DNA of 64,000 nucleotides from Phytophthora hibernalis. Taxonomy: Eukaryota; Oomycota; Peronosporomycetes; Peronosporales; Peronosporaceae. Positions within the stretch are counted from its first letter, which is position 1; every line of letters starts with the position of its first letter. The notes beneath the pieces were generated by a model. It saw nothing but the letters and a program-made list of their open reading frames with translations. It made no database searches and was not told the DNA's origin. The stretch spans positions 186,001 through 250,000 of the forward strand of contig JAAKBF010000171.1 of NCBI GenBank assembly GCA_012656075.1, in the 5' to 3' direction. Both the position numbers and the translations under genes were made by a program. Below are positions 43,490-54,004 of this stretch, piece after piece.

Positions 43490-45926
43490 GAACGATACCT
43501 TTTCTGCATCACTGTCAAATATCCGAAGTCCTGCAGCTTCGTCGCGCAAGTGCGAACTGTTCGGCACGAGTACCTTACCCCAGCGGTCAGCGCATGATAC
43601 CGATAATATGGTACGACGCGCAGTGATAGCTGTGAGCCAAGCGGGTGGTTGCCGAAGTGTACATGCTGACGGGTCCGACACGGGAACCTTACCCCAGCAG
43701 CCAGCACAACATGGCGATTCATCGCCATCGAGTGAAGTGGCAGCTGAGGGCCATGCGGATGGTTGTCATTCTCTTCACTGTCTTTTTGTTAACAAGGATC
43801 AAATCGGAGACAACGTACAAACCTCCGGTGCTGAACTGGTATGTACGGTTAGTGTGCTTCCACTATGTCAAGCAACGAAAGATAAGCAAGCGGTATCAAT
43901 CCTAACCCCCACTAGTGACAGCGAGTCGACACTACGTGAGCCTGTTCGGGAGTGGAATGTCAACCATGGCGTACTACCACGTCATCTGTATCATGGCCCG
44001 CCAAAGATGACCCTATCTCGTTGTACAGCAGGGGCGATTCAGTCAACGATGGAGATTTCTTTATTACGGGAGGAGAGCAGGATATCACAGATTCATCGTC
44101 GAGCAGGTTTTATTCGTGCACCGACATCAGAGCTGGACCCGTACACGATCGACAGGGCTGCGCGTCGTTCTTTGTCTGAATTAATTCGTACAAGGAAATG
44201 GTCAATCGAAGAAGCTACAAAATTTATTCGCGGGCAAGGGATCGCCGACCAACGACCAAATCAAGCACTAGATCCTGAGCGGCTTCGCAAAAATTCTCAG
44301 CGGGTACCGACACGTTGACTTGGTTATTCGAATAGCAGAAGAAGGCATTAGCGCTAAGTGGAAACGTAAACCAAAATCCAAGCGACCTCCGCCTAAAAAA
44401 CATGGGTCTTGTCGGCGATACATTCGAGCAGTTACCAAAAGTATTCGAAAAGGCCAAGACTCGGGTCAGTATATGGTTGTCGATGCTGATATTATGTCCC
44501 TGTGGCCGACGGTTGTGTGTAGTCCGCTGGGTGCAGTGGAGAAGAAGGGTGTGGACCCGAGTATTGAGGTCAGACCAATCCACGATCTGTCATATCCAAG
44601 TGATGACTCGGTGAATCCGGCTTTTGTGCCTGAATCTTGCATTACCAATCAGTTGCTACCATTGCTCAGCGAATTGAAGACTTGGCGAAAACGGGGTTCC
44701 ACGGCAAAATTAAAATTCTGAAGGGCGACGTTAAGTCTGCTTTCCGACATCTCCGAAATCAAGCCAACCAGGTATCCAGAATGGCAGCACTAGTTGAGAA
44801 CTAGAAATCCTGGTTATAGACATGTCAGCACCTTTCGGATGGGCTGGGTCCCCACCATTCTACGCTCTATTTGGTCGTGCAATCTCGTGGCTTGTGGGGA
44901 CGAACTCGCCAGCATCGGTTTCTGATTCCGCTGACATTGATCCATTTTTCCAATATGAGTGGGTCGATGACCATATTCTCGTGGAGCCTGATGTCAAAGA
45001 CAGACTGTGTCTAGCTGAAGCAACATTACGCCACTCAATGCTTGCGATACTTGGTCCTACATCAATCAACGAAGCTAAATTTTCGGAATGGAGCACAGAA
45101 ATTATTGCCCTTGGCCTTCGTTGGCACACTTCACGTCGAACAGTTTCGATTCCTCTAGAAAAATTGACAAGGCTCGACTCAGAGTGTTGACCATGCTGAA
45201 ACGCGGGAAAGCGACGAAAACAGAGTTCTACAAAGTTTTAGGATCGCTACGCCACGTCGCTACATGCCTGAGAACGGCAAAACCTTGTACCTGCGGCTTC
45301 AGGCGCAATGCACTTCCACGCCTCGGTTCGGCTACGTGCGCTTATCGTCAGGATCTTTCAAAGATCTGCAATGGTTCAATCGCATCCTGGACCACGGGTG
45401 TCTTGCTGAAATTCCGCTATCCATGTTTGGTAGCCTACCGATTCCGCACGTTGAATTATTCATGGATGCATCCAACGCCGGTTTTGCCGTGTTAGATCCT
45501 GCGACGGACACTTTCATCCAGATCAAGTTTGATGAAGAAGAATTAGCGATGATCTAAAAAGCTGACTTGGCAGACAATCAATTCTCAATTAATGTGCGGG
45601 AACATCTACGTATGGCTATCGCTCTATGGACGGGGGCTACATGTAACCAACTCGCCGATGGCAGCATGGTACACATAAAATGCTGGAGCGATAACACATC
45701 GGCAGTGTCCTGGTGCAATCGACTGCACGCCAAAAACCCTTACAGCCAAGAAATCAACCGAGTGATTGGTTTCGCCGAAGCTTACTTCAACTTGCGAGTT
45801 TCAGCTGATCATTTACCAGGGTCATCTAACTGGATGGCTGACGCAGCCTCTCGTGCTTGGACCGAACCTCATTCATCGAAATGGACTAATTTTCTTCTAC
45901 ATGGCAACAGACACCAGTACCGCTGA
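43490..45926 (+). pseudogene. Ngaro-1 RT-RNase H
   Basis: N-terminal region to 44318 (IHRRAGFIRAPTSELDPYTI, QALDPERLR), then 44320-44721 with VVCSPLGAVEKKGVDP and IHDLSYPSDDSVNPAFVP, 44822-45190 with APFGWAGSPPFYALFGRAIS and the catalytic FFQYEWVDDHILVEPD, then RNase H: HVELFMDASNAGFAV, FSINVREHLRMAIALW, SDNTSAVSWCNR, ADHLPGSSNWMADAASRAW. Stops and frame changes occur near 44320, 44720, 45190 and 45557. Confidence 0.82.
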
Positions 45927-46423
45927 TATGCAGGAAACTCTACAAGAACTTTTCGAGTCACTTCAATCACGATCACTGGATTCGTCCTCGGCGGCACAGT
46001 ACACCAGCACTTGGTCTCAATGGAGTCAATGGTGTAGTTGGTTTAAGTTCTCCAAGTGGCTGCCAGCCGACCCTCGCGAGCACTCGTATCAGCTCGCCCT
46101 CTTTGCTACATACTGTTGGAAATTTGGGGGACGTCACCAATCTGGTAACTCGGCTTCGACCGTCCTCTCCAAAATGGCTCATATCGTGTGGCATCATCGA
46201 TAAACTCACGGTTACGGCGTTGGACTCTTACCCGGGCACCGACTCGCCGTCATTGGTATGCGACGGTCGGACCCGCCAAGAAATCCCAAAGCCCCAGTCA
46301 CAGTCCAAATACTCAAGTGTCTGCACACATCACTCGACTTCTCATCAGCCCAGTACCGAGTTGTTTGGGGACTTTGGTGCTGGGCTTCTTATTTCTTTTG
46401 AGGCGTTCGGAGTACTTAGCACA
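45904..46423 (+). pseudogene. Ngaro-1 tyrosine recombinase, N-terminal part
   Basis: Core-binding region: STADMQETLQELFESLQSRS, SYQLALFATYCWKFGG, NSASTVLSKMAHI, and after frame changes LRRSEYLA at 46423. Cut exactly here by Ngaro-2; the catalytic half lies at 52773-53260. Confidence 0.8.
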
Positions 46424-46546
46424 ATGGGAATTTTCAAGGAAGGTGTGAAAATAGCTTTTTAGAGGAGGCAGCTCAAGATGAAACCAACGTAGGAGACCGC
46501 AGATGTAGTCACAGCGTTAATTTCAGATTTCTCCTGTCGCGCTTAA
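46424..46546 (+). repeat. Ngaro-2 A1 terminal repeat
   Basis: 123 bp starting ATGGGAATTTTCAAGG and ending GTCGCGCTTAA; repeated as A2 at 52549-52671 with only a few base changes. Confidence 0.9.
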
Positions 46547-46586
46547 GGCCCTCGTGCTTTCTATCCAGCTTTCAGCCCTCCGGATT

Positions 46587-48892
46587 ATGGTGCGCTTGTC
46601 CTCTCGATCGTTCCTACACCTCACGCCGGAATCGGTCGCCGGCGACTTTCCCCATCCGTTCTTTGCTAGGGTCACTCGCATGGTTGACGACTGCGTTCAG
46701 TTTTCCAGCTTTGAAGGGGAAGACGGGACCATTCAACGCGAAGTCGCCACTGAGAATGTGGTGACGGCACGGGAGGTGAACAAGGCTGGTCGATTATCCT
46801 ATCTGAGACGTCCAGTCGCAGTGAAGTCCAATGGTCAAGTCCACTATGGTCAAGTCGTTGGAGTCGATAGTGATAGGGTGACTGTAATCTCGGATGGACA
46901 ATCCATCGTAGTGTCGGCTTCCGTCGTCGTTGTGGTGGCGCCAGTAATTGCATTGCTACTTCAACATGTAGCTTTCAACTGTGATGAGTGGAGTGACAGC
47001 GAAATCGAAAACAACCAGAGCTCTATACTGGACCGAGTGCTGGGACGTAACGGGATCACGGCAACGCGGTCGATGAAGGAATTAGTCGGAGGAGTTCTCT
47101 GCGAGGAGGATTTCCCCGATATTACAAGGCCATGCGACTGGATCGACCCACGAACGGGAGAATCAACTTACTTCGCACTGCAGCACGCAGTGGATTTTGC
47201 CTTTTTCGTGGATGGCAATAAGCCCCTGTACCAGCCAACGTTGGTCAATCTTTCTGCCAGCCGCTACCGACAACGACAACTGGTGGGCAGAGTTTCTGAA
47301 CCGGAAGTAAACGATTTGTTCGACCCGTTTACCGATGACGATGAAACACCGCCAGATCTAGCTGGCGAGGAAGCTCGACTAGATCAAGAGTCACACAGCG
47401 GACATGCTAGCGCTAAACGGTCGAGGGATGTATCAACGGCTGTTGGGGTGGCTGACCGCGACATTGACAGGCCAACACGAGGCCGTATCGGCACACGGAC
47501 AGCGCTGGACAAATATGCTTTAATCGCAGAGAAACTTGGTGATGATCCTGATCTTCTCCAACGCTTCCTGGACATCCGAAAAACTGGAGGTATTCGACCC
47601 GAAGTCTCCGCTGTTACTCTTCCAGGGCCGGCTGCGTCAGTGATAGCAGCTAAAAAGGCTGACGCCTCGTCCAAGCACGCATCCACGCCGAGAGAAGATC
47701 AAGTATTTGTCCACAATCTCGTCACATCGGCAAAACACAAAGGTAAGACCCCTTCGGTATTTTGTACAGGATTGGTTCGGTCCGATGCCGTGAAGTTCAA
47801 GGCGCTACCGGGTGTGTGTACGTGAGTGTATGATATTCGATTTGGCTCTAAGGGGCTATCAATTAGGCACTTTGCCAGACTTTCGCGAAGAACGCATCAA
47901 TTGGCTGGCATCAGGCGGCTCAAATTTCGACAACCTGTCAGAAGACAAACAACCATGGCGGAAGCGCATCAGGCCATCGGCGTCTTCGGCGAGCACAAGC
48001 GCGGCGTGGAGCTGCTGTACTCGGACGAAGGCATCCGCGTGTCCTTCACCATCCCTCCACCCCATGAAGTCCGTCGCGCCGTCGTGCGCGAGCTCTTCCA
48101 CGTGCAACGCGCACTCAAACGTGGCGTCTACCCAGCGCCTCCGTTTGTAGCCATCTTGACAGTGGTAGCCATTTCGGTGATCGTCGCACTCTCTCCCACC
48201 GAGTCGTGGTGGCGAAGTGGCCCCATTTCGGTCTGCGACGGCTGAATTTGCCAAGGCGACACCAGCGAAGAGCATTGACGATGTGGTGGACGCCACCAGG
48301 GTGTTTCTGACCTACTCGAGGGAGTACTGCTGCGACGATTTAACCGATCTCACTGAAGCCATATTGGAATTCCTTCGAGAAACACTGATGCGCGTACCAT
48401 GGAGTCTACAAGAGCTGTCATCGGTAGTATACTGGGTGAACGACGTGCTCGAAGATTTTCGCGAAGCAGCAGCAGCTGATAGTGACCTTAAGCTAGTTCG
48501 AAAACGTTGCTCCACGGACGATCGTCTTCCTCGCGATCTTATGTTTGTAAAACTCCACCAGAAAGCTGACGACCTCAACCAGCTGAGTACACCGATGGTA
48601 TCGCCAATCAAGGAGAGAAATGTTGCCCCAGCACGCCGTCAGTCCAACAATACACGAGACAAGAAGGGTTTTGGGCGGATTCCTAAAACTGTACTCAGAC
48701 GCCTCCCAGTTCAAACAGACCGAGAAGCGATCACTATGCATGAGATTCCTTTCTGCGGCAGGCTGCTCGGAGGACGAAAACGGATGTCCAAGTGATCGCG
48801 GTCACTTTGTACCAAAGAAACTCCCCGACGTCGTCAAATCAGAGATTGACAAGCGTTTCGGTGGTCTAAAATCCGAGCACAAGCATCTTTGA
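46587..48892 (+). CDS. Ngaro-2 gag, interrupted by a captured host segment
   Basis: Long frame 46587-47825 (MVRLSSRSFLHLTPE, LRRPVAVKSNGQVHYGQVVG, APVIALLLQHVAFN, YFALQHAVDFAFFVDGN, DDPDLLQRFLDIRK, VKFKALPGVCT). A frame change at about 47825 continues as YDIRFGSKGLSIRHFARLS and, after another, SGGSNFDNLS. At 47941 foreign sequence begins and ends about 48239; gag text then resumes with TAEFAKATPAKSIDDVVDAT, SSVVYWVNDVLEDFREAA, KKGFGRIPKTVLRRLPVQ and a CCCH-like cluster (CMRFLSAAGCSEDENGC ... H) to 48892. Confidence 0.75.
47941..48239 (+). pseudogene. Captured 5' part of a carnitine palmitoyltransferase 1-like gene inside Ngaro-2 gag
   Basis: Compared with the gag of Ngaro-1 and Ngaro-3, ~300 bp of unrelated sequence sits between NLS and TAEF/SAEF. 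It begins with about 14 nt of non-gag sequence, then an ATG at 47955 opening MAEAHQAIGVFGEHKRG, VRRELFH-like text, and KRGVYPAPPFVAILTVVAI with a membrane helix. MAEAHQA at the very N-terminus and GVYPAxP before a hydrophobic segment are hallmarks of CPT1, the mitochondrial outer-membrane acyltransferase. No intron or target duplication is visible, so capture through RNA (template switching) is likely. The rest of CPT1 is absent. Confidence 0.55.
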
Positions 48893-49334
48893 CTCGTCGA
48901 GGGCAGATCAACCGCGCATCTGTCTCTGCATCCCGAGTCAGCGCGGCAAGCACATGTCTACCAAAATCCCGAGCTAGGGACCCTTTTTCCTCATGAGGAT
49001 ACTGCGCATGGCGGTGTCGAGTCTCTGACCGTGGTTGATAATGACAACGGTGTCTGTGAGGGTGATAAACCAGTGGGCGAGTACGACGCAAGGGTCTCCC
49101 CAAGCAATTGGTAAATGGCGTCGTCATTTCGACGTCGGGTACCATTAATGCTGTGGGCTATGCGGACTGGTGTTGTACAAGTTCCTGCGAGAGAGTTTCG
49201 AGCGAGTCTGATAAGGCGAACGCCACAAGGGTCTCTCCCCGGCCCGGTTTACAGTGTTCTTTACATGGTGCTGTTTGGGCTGCGGGCTATGCGGACCGTG
49301 GGCGTTCGGGGTCAGTCGAGTTGATAACCGTCAA

Positions 49335-51360
49335 CGAAAACGTATGAACAAATCAAGGAATTCGCATCACATATTTACTCCCGACAGAGAAGTTTTGGAT
49401 GCAATTCCCGATCCGACGATAACCAGTGGTGACGTTTGCTGCACAAGTGTTGCAGACATCTCAGAAAAAGAGCCAACAGAGCATGTTCAATGTTGCTCTC
49501 CGCAAATTACTCTGTCAAAAGCGTCGTCGCAACAAATTCAGATGGCTCTAGAAGCGGATTTGCTTCGTGAGTAATGCAGAAAATCACAATTGCACCGAAG
49601 ACAAGGTTTTCCGAGGGCTCCAAAAGATGAAGCACCGCCATTTACTATCGACAAGACAGCATGCGAATCATTATCTCGCATCATCCGAGAGCTAAATATG
49701 ACTGCAGAGAATGCTGCGATGTTTATTCGAGGTGAAGATGCCAATGAAAACAGATCTAACAAAGCATTGGATCCCGATCGTCTACGCGCTGTACTTCAAG
49801 ATTATCCACACGTCGAATTACTCGTGCAAATTGCGGAAGTTGGGGTTGAAGCGCAATGGAAACCAGGTCCATTGCCGACACGACCACCACCAAAGAATCA
49901 GGGGTCTTGACGTCGATATCTGCGCGCTGTCACCAAATGTATACGAGAAGGGCAAGACTCGGGTCAGTACATGGTGGTGGAGGCTGGCGTCCTGAATATA
50001 TGTCCGGAAGTTGTATGCAGCCCTTTTGGCGCCGTGGAAAAGAAAGATATGGACCCTACTGAGGAAGTGCGGACCATCCATGACTTATCCTATCCAAAAG
50101 TCGACACTGTCAATTCAGCGTTTGTAGCAGAGTTTCTCCCGAAAATTCGCTACGAATCAGTTACCACGATCGCTCGTCGAATTGAGGTTTTCTGTGACGC
50201 TGGGTTTACTGGGCACATCATGATTCTTAAAGATGATGTAAAGAGTGCATTCCGGCACTTGAGAACTCGAGCAAATCAAGTCTTCTGCATTAGTGAAGGA
50301 ACTCGGAATTTTAGTTGTTGACATGGCAGCCCCATTTGGCTGGTCCGGCTCGCCTCCGTGTTACGCCCTTTTCGGACGTGCGATATCGTGGCTAATGGGG
50401 AGGAATTCTCCAGCATCTGGGTCAGAGTCGCTTGATTTCGAGCCTTTCTTTCCTTACGAGTGGGTTGACGATCATATTCTTGTGGAACCCGACACTGGAA
50501 ACGGGCTACAACTTGCTGAAGCTACGTTACGTCATGCTATGCGGGCCGTATTAGGCCCTCGGTCCATCAACGAGGCAAAATTTTCTGACGGGCAGTCTGA
50601 GATAGTAGCATTGGGCTTGAGGTGGAACACAATACGCCGTACGGTATCAATTCCCGAAGACAAGATCGTGAAGGCTCGCAATCGTGTTTCAGCAATGCTG
50701 CAGCGCGGCACCTCTACAAAAGTCGACTTTCACAAGATTTTGGGTTCTTTACGGCACGTCGCGATATGCTTGCGTACAGCTAAACCTTTCTTTCAAAGAC
50801 TGCAGTCCCAGTGCACGGCAGCACCTCGATTCGGCAGGATTCACTTATCAAAAGGAGCCAAAGCAGACTTAGTCTAGTTCCAGCACATCTTAGCTCATGG
50901 ATGCCTGGAAGAACTACCATTGTCCATGTTTGGCGCGTTAGCAGTTCCTGACGTTGAATTATACATGGATGCGTCAAACGCCGGGTTAGATGTGTTAGAC
51001 CCGGCATGTGACTTGTTTTTTCAAATCGAATTTGACTCTGTCGAGACAGCATTAATGAACGAAGTCGCAACCGGCGGCGCGGGATTCTCTATCAACGTCA
51101 GGGAGCATCTCAGTATAGCTCTCGCTTTATGGACGTGGGGGCAAAATGGCATTAACAATCGGGTGGGCGCACGATTCACTGGAGCGATAACACTGCTGCT
51201 GTAACATGGTGCAATCGACTTCACTCTGATAACACCTTCAGCCAAGAGATTAATCGGGCTATTGGTTTAGCAGAAGTCTACTTTAATTTGCGGGCGTCCG
51301 CGGACCATCTTCCATGTGCTACCAACTGAATGGCGGACTCAGCTTCACGAGCATGGACCG
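49335..51360 (+). CDS. Ngaro-2 RT-RNase H
   Basis: Copies element RNA. N-terminal part 49344-49910 (MNKSRNSHHIFTPDREVLDA ... FTIDKTACESLSRIIRELN, KALDPDRLRAVLQDYPHVEL), then a frame change to 49971-50321 (VVCSPFGAVEKKDMDP, IHDLSYPKVDTVNSAFVA, GHIMILKDDVKSAFRHLRT) and 50293-50877 (APFGWSGSPPCYALFGRAIS, catalytic FFPYEWVDDHILVEPD). A TAG at 50875, then RNase H: DVELYMDASNAGLDVL, FSINVREHLSIALALW, SDNTAA-like text, ADHLPC..N.MADSASRAW. Three or four frame lesions. Confidence 0.82.
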
Positions 51361-51364
51361 AACC

Positions 51365-52525
51365 TCATTTAACTCGGTGGACTAATTTTTCTTGTTCTTG
51401 GACACAGAACCCAGTGCCGACAGAATGCAGAAAACTCTACATGAACTTCTCGAATCTCTTCAGTCCCAGTCGCTGCTGCAACCAAATACGCGTCTACTTG
51501 GTCGCAATGGAACCGATGGTGCGGATGGCTACACTTCTCAAAGTGGTTGGCGCCGAACGTCAAAAACAATCCTACCAACTTGCTCTGTTTGCAACCTACT
51601 GTTGGCGCTACGGATGGGATCACTCGGGATCGGGTAATTCTGCCGCCACCGTGCTCTCAAAAATTAGCCATATCTCGTGCGCATGCTCGGTTACAGCGTC
51701 GGTCTCCTCCCCGGCCACCAACTGGCAATCACAGGTATGCGGCGATCGGATCCACCAAGTACTCCAAAGTGCCCCGTCACAGCAGAAATTCTCAGATGTC
51801 TACACAAGAACCTCAACTTCTCATTCGCCCAGCACCGAGTCATTTGGGGGCTTCGGTGCTGGGCTTCTTCTTTCATTTGCGGCGATCAGAGTATCTAGCT
51901 CAAGGTGCTCAGCTTTAGCCGTACGCGCTGCAAAGGGCGGACATAAAAATTCCTGAGCAGCTACGGCACAGAGGCCGAGCGACTCGAGGAGGTCAATGCA
52001 GTCTGCGTTCGATTCCGAGGAAGTAAGACTGATCAGTTTGGCGAAGGAACACATCGTGTGCTGGAGAGGTCAGGCAAACGATGGTGCTGTCCCATTTTGG
52101 CTGCATGGTATCTCGTGAGCCACCACAAATCGCTAGTGTTCCAGGCGTTATCGTTATTGTGCAAGGTAGATGAAACAACAAATCTTCAAGTTCGTGATCT
52201 GGCAAACGCGATTAAGGGCGCAGCCGAACGTGCAGGCCAAGATGGGCGACGGTATGGATCCCACTCTTTTCGCAGCGGTCGTGCATCCGCTCTCTTTAAC
52301 GCGGGGTTTGACAGTCTAGCTGTCAAACTGTTTGGACGATGGAAGTCTGATGCGGTTGAGCGCTACACGCGCGTAGATGGGCGGTTGACGGCAACAATGG
52401 CACGTCAAATACTATGGAAGTCAGCATTGCAGCGAGGTGGTGGGGTTTCCTCCACGCCACACCCTGGCAGTGGAGGCACTACAATGCAAGATTCGTCATT
52501 GTGCCGATTGCGACACACCCCATAA
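51365..52525 (+). CDS. Ngaro-2 tyrosine recombinase
   Basis: Integrates circular DNA by strand exchange. N-terminal core-binding part in several frames to about 51915 (SYQLALFATYCWRYG, NSAATVLSKISHI, LRRSEYLAQG). The catalytic half, 52058-52525, has RSGKRWCCPILAAWYLV, GSHSFRSGRASALFNAG (His-x2-Arg) and VKLFGRWKSDAVERYTR with the nucleophile Tyr. Key residues H, R, and Y are intact here, unlike in Ngaro-1. Confidence 0.8.
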
Positions 52526-52772
52526 GATCGATGGCAACGACATCTGAAATGGGAATTTTCAAGGAAGGTGTGAAAATAGCTTTTTAGAGGAGGCAGCTCA
52601 AGATGCAACCAACGTAGGAGACCGCAGAAGTAGTCACAGCGTTAGTTTCAGATTTCTCCTGTCGCGCTTAACTCGCCACGCCACACCCTGGAAGTGGAGG
52701 CACTACAATGCAAGATTCGTCATTGTGCCGATTGCGGCACGCCCCATAAGATCGATGGCAACGACATCTGAA
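52453..52772 (+). repeat. Ngaro-2 B1-A2-B2 repeat cluster
   Basis: B1 (52453-52548) and B2 (52677-52772) both run from the CACGCCACACCCTGG area to GACATCTGAA; A2 (52549-52671) lies between them. B1 overlaps the 3' end of the recombinase frame. Confidence 0.88.
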
Positions 52773-53260
52773 AGGACGGAAGGTACAATCTTACGCACTC
52801 CGCAGAACAGATGTCAGCTTTGCAAGCTCAGGTGGCATGAAAGGTTCAACGCTGAAATCGGCCCAGACTGTGTCAATACATTTCCGCGGGAGTAAGTCCG
52901 ACCAGTTTGGCGACGGTTGCTTGCGCACTTTAGGAAGGTCAGGTCAAGAAAGGTGCTGCCCAGTGCTAGCGGCATGGTATTTGGTACAACACCACATCTC
53001 GATCGGAGCTACAGCAGACGCGCTGCTCTGTAAGGTGGACGCTACTACCAATTTACAAGTTCAAGACGTCGTCAATGCGCTCAAGGTAGCAGCGCAACAA
53101 GCAGGTGAAGATCCCATGCGATACGGGTCCCACTCGTTTCATAGCGGAGGAGCGACGGCACTTTTAACGCAGGCACCAACAACCTGGCCGTGAAGTTGTT
53201 CGGCCGGTGGAAATCCGACGCGGTGGAGAGCTACACACGTATCACTGGGTGATTTACTAC
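52773..53260 (+). pseudogene. Ngaro-1 tyrosine recombinase, catalytic part
   Basis: Continuation of 45904-46423 beyond Ngaro-2: GRKVQSYALRRTDVSFASSG, CCPVLAAWYLVQHH, GSHSFHSGGATALL, then a frame change and LFGRWKSDAVESYTR. The second catalytic arginine (SHSFRSG in Ngaro-2) is His here, so this copy would be inactive. Confidence 0.8.
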
Positions 53261-53488
53261 GAAAATGGCATCGACAATGTTATCCGAATCTGCTATGTAC
53301 CAATTTGGGGTACCCTCCACGCCACACCCTGGCAATGGAGGTGCTACAATGCAGATTAGTCCATTGTGCCGTAGTAGGCACGCCCCTGAAATCAAGAGCG
53401 ACGAAGACTGAAATGCAAATTTTCATCCGTTGAGGGTGAAAAAGCTTATGGGACAAGGAGCAGAGGTGAAACCAACGCTGGAGAGGTC

Positions 53489-53850
53489 GAATAATCGAAG
53501 CGCATCGCTTCGTGGTTAAAATCGTATTTGGGCCGTTTAGCTGTCTACACCCGACCTGTTGGGTCGCTGGAGATGAGTACCGGTATGGGAAGGGCCTTTG
53601 AAACCAAGACGTGGCGATTATGTTTCGAGGTCGAGTTCGTGCAGAGGGAGCAGCATTCGACATCATTTTCAGTCTTCGTCGCTCTTGCTTTCAGGGGCGT
53701 GCCTACTAAGGCACAATGAACTAATCTGCATTGTAGCACCTCCATGCCAGGGTGTGGCGTGGAGGGTTAAGCGCAACTAGGAAAGTTGGAAACTAAACGC
53801 TGTGAGTGCTCTACGGTCTTCTAGGTTCTCATTGAATTGGCCTGCGCTGT
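53489..53850 (-). repeat. Small inverted block joining Ngaro-1 end to HTH-UPRT promoter
   Basis: Read in reverse complement, the block gives the second half of Ngaro-1 A2, then B2, then the sequence found directly upstream of the intact HTH-UPRT gene (compare 56939-57105). A2 is cut at 53488 within GCTGGAG and completes exactly when the block is turned round. So ~360 bp were inverted after Ngaro-1 inserted. Confidence 0.8.
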
Positions 53851-54004
53851 CGCCACTATTAATTATTATACAAAGAAATACACTGTTTGCCCCAACTTGT
53901 CGGCCTCCGTGCTGCAGACACCCTGCGAGCATCGTTCCTTGATTCCTGCGTCTGTTTGATGCGGTCTCATTTCACTTCAAAATCTTAAAGACAAGACTCT
54001 TACT
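53851..54004. other. Short AT-rich unassigned sequence
   Basis: About 150 bp that replaces the first codons and start of HTH-UPRT copy A. Nothing recognised. Confidence 0.4.

Larger units (their letters stand above)
46424..52772 (+). mobile_element. Ngaro-2: full-length nested Ngaro retrotransposon
   Basis: 6.35 kb with textbook Ngaro split direct repeats: A1 46424-46546, then gag, RT-RNase H, tyrosine recombinase, B1 about 52453-52548, A2 52549-52671, B2 about 52677-52772. A1 and A2 are both 123 bp with few differences. No target duplication is seen, as expected for recombinase-mediated insertion. Frame lesions exist in gag, RT and recombinase, so it is probably not active now. Confidence 0.9.
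41222..53850 (+). mobile_element. Ngaro-1: tyrosine-recombinase retrotransposon containing Ngaro-2
   Basis: YR retrotransposon (DIRS/Ngaro group) with gag, RT-RNase H and tyrosine recombinase, in two parts (41222-46423 and 52773-53850) around Ngaro-2. Split direct repeats: A1 about 41222-41350, B1 about 53315-53412, A2 starting 53413 and continuing in the inverted block, B2 within that block. Removing Ngaro-2 restores the recombinase text EYLAQGRKVQSYALRRTD. Many frame lesions. Confidence 0.85.
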
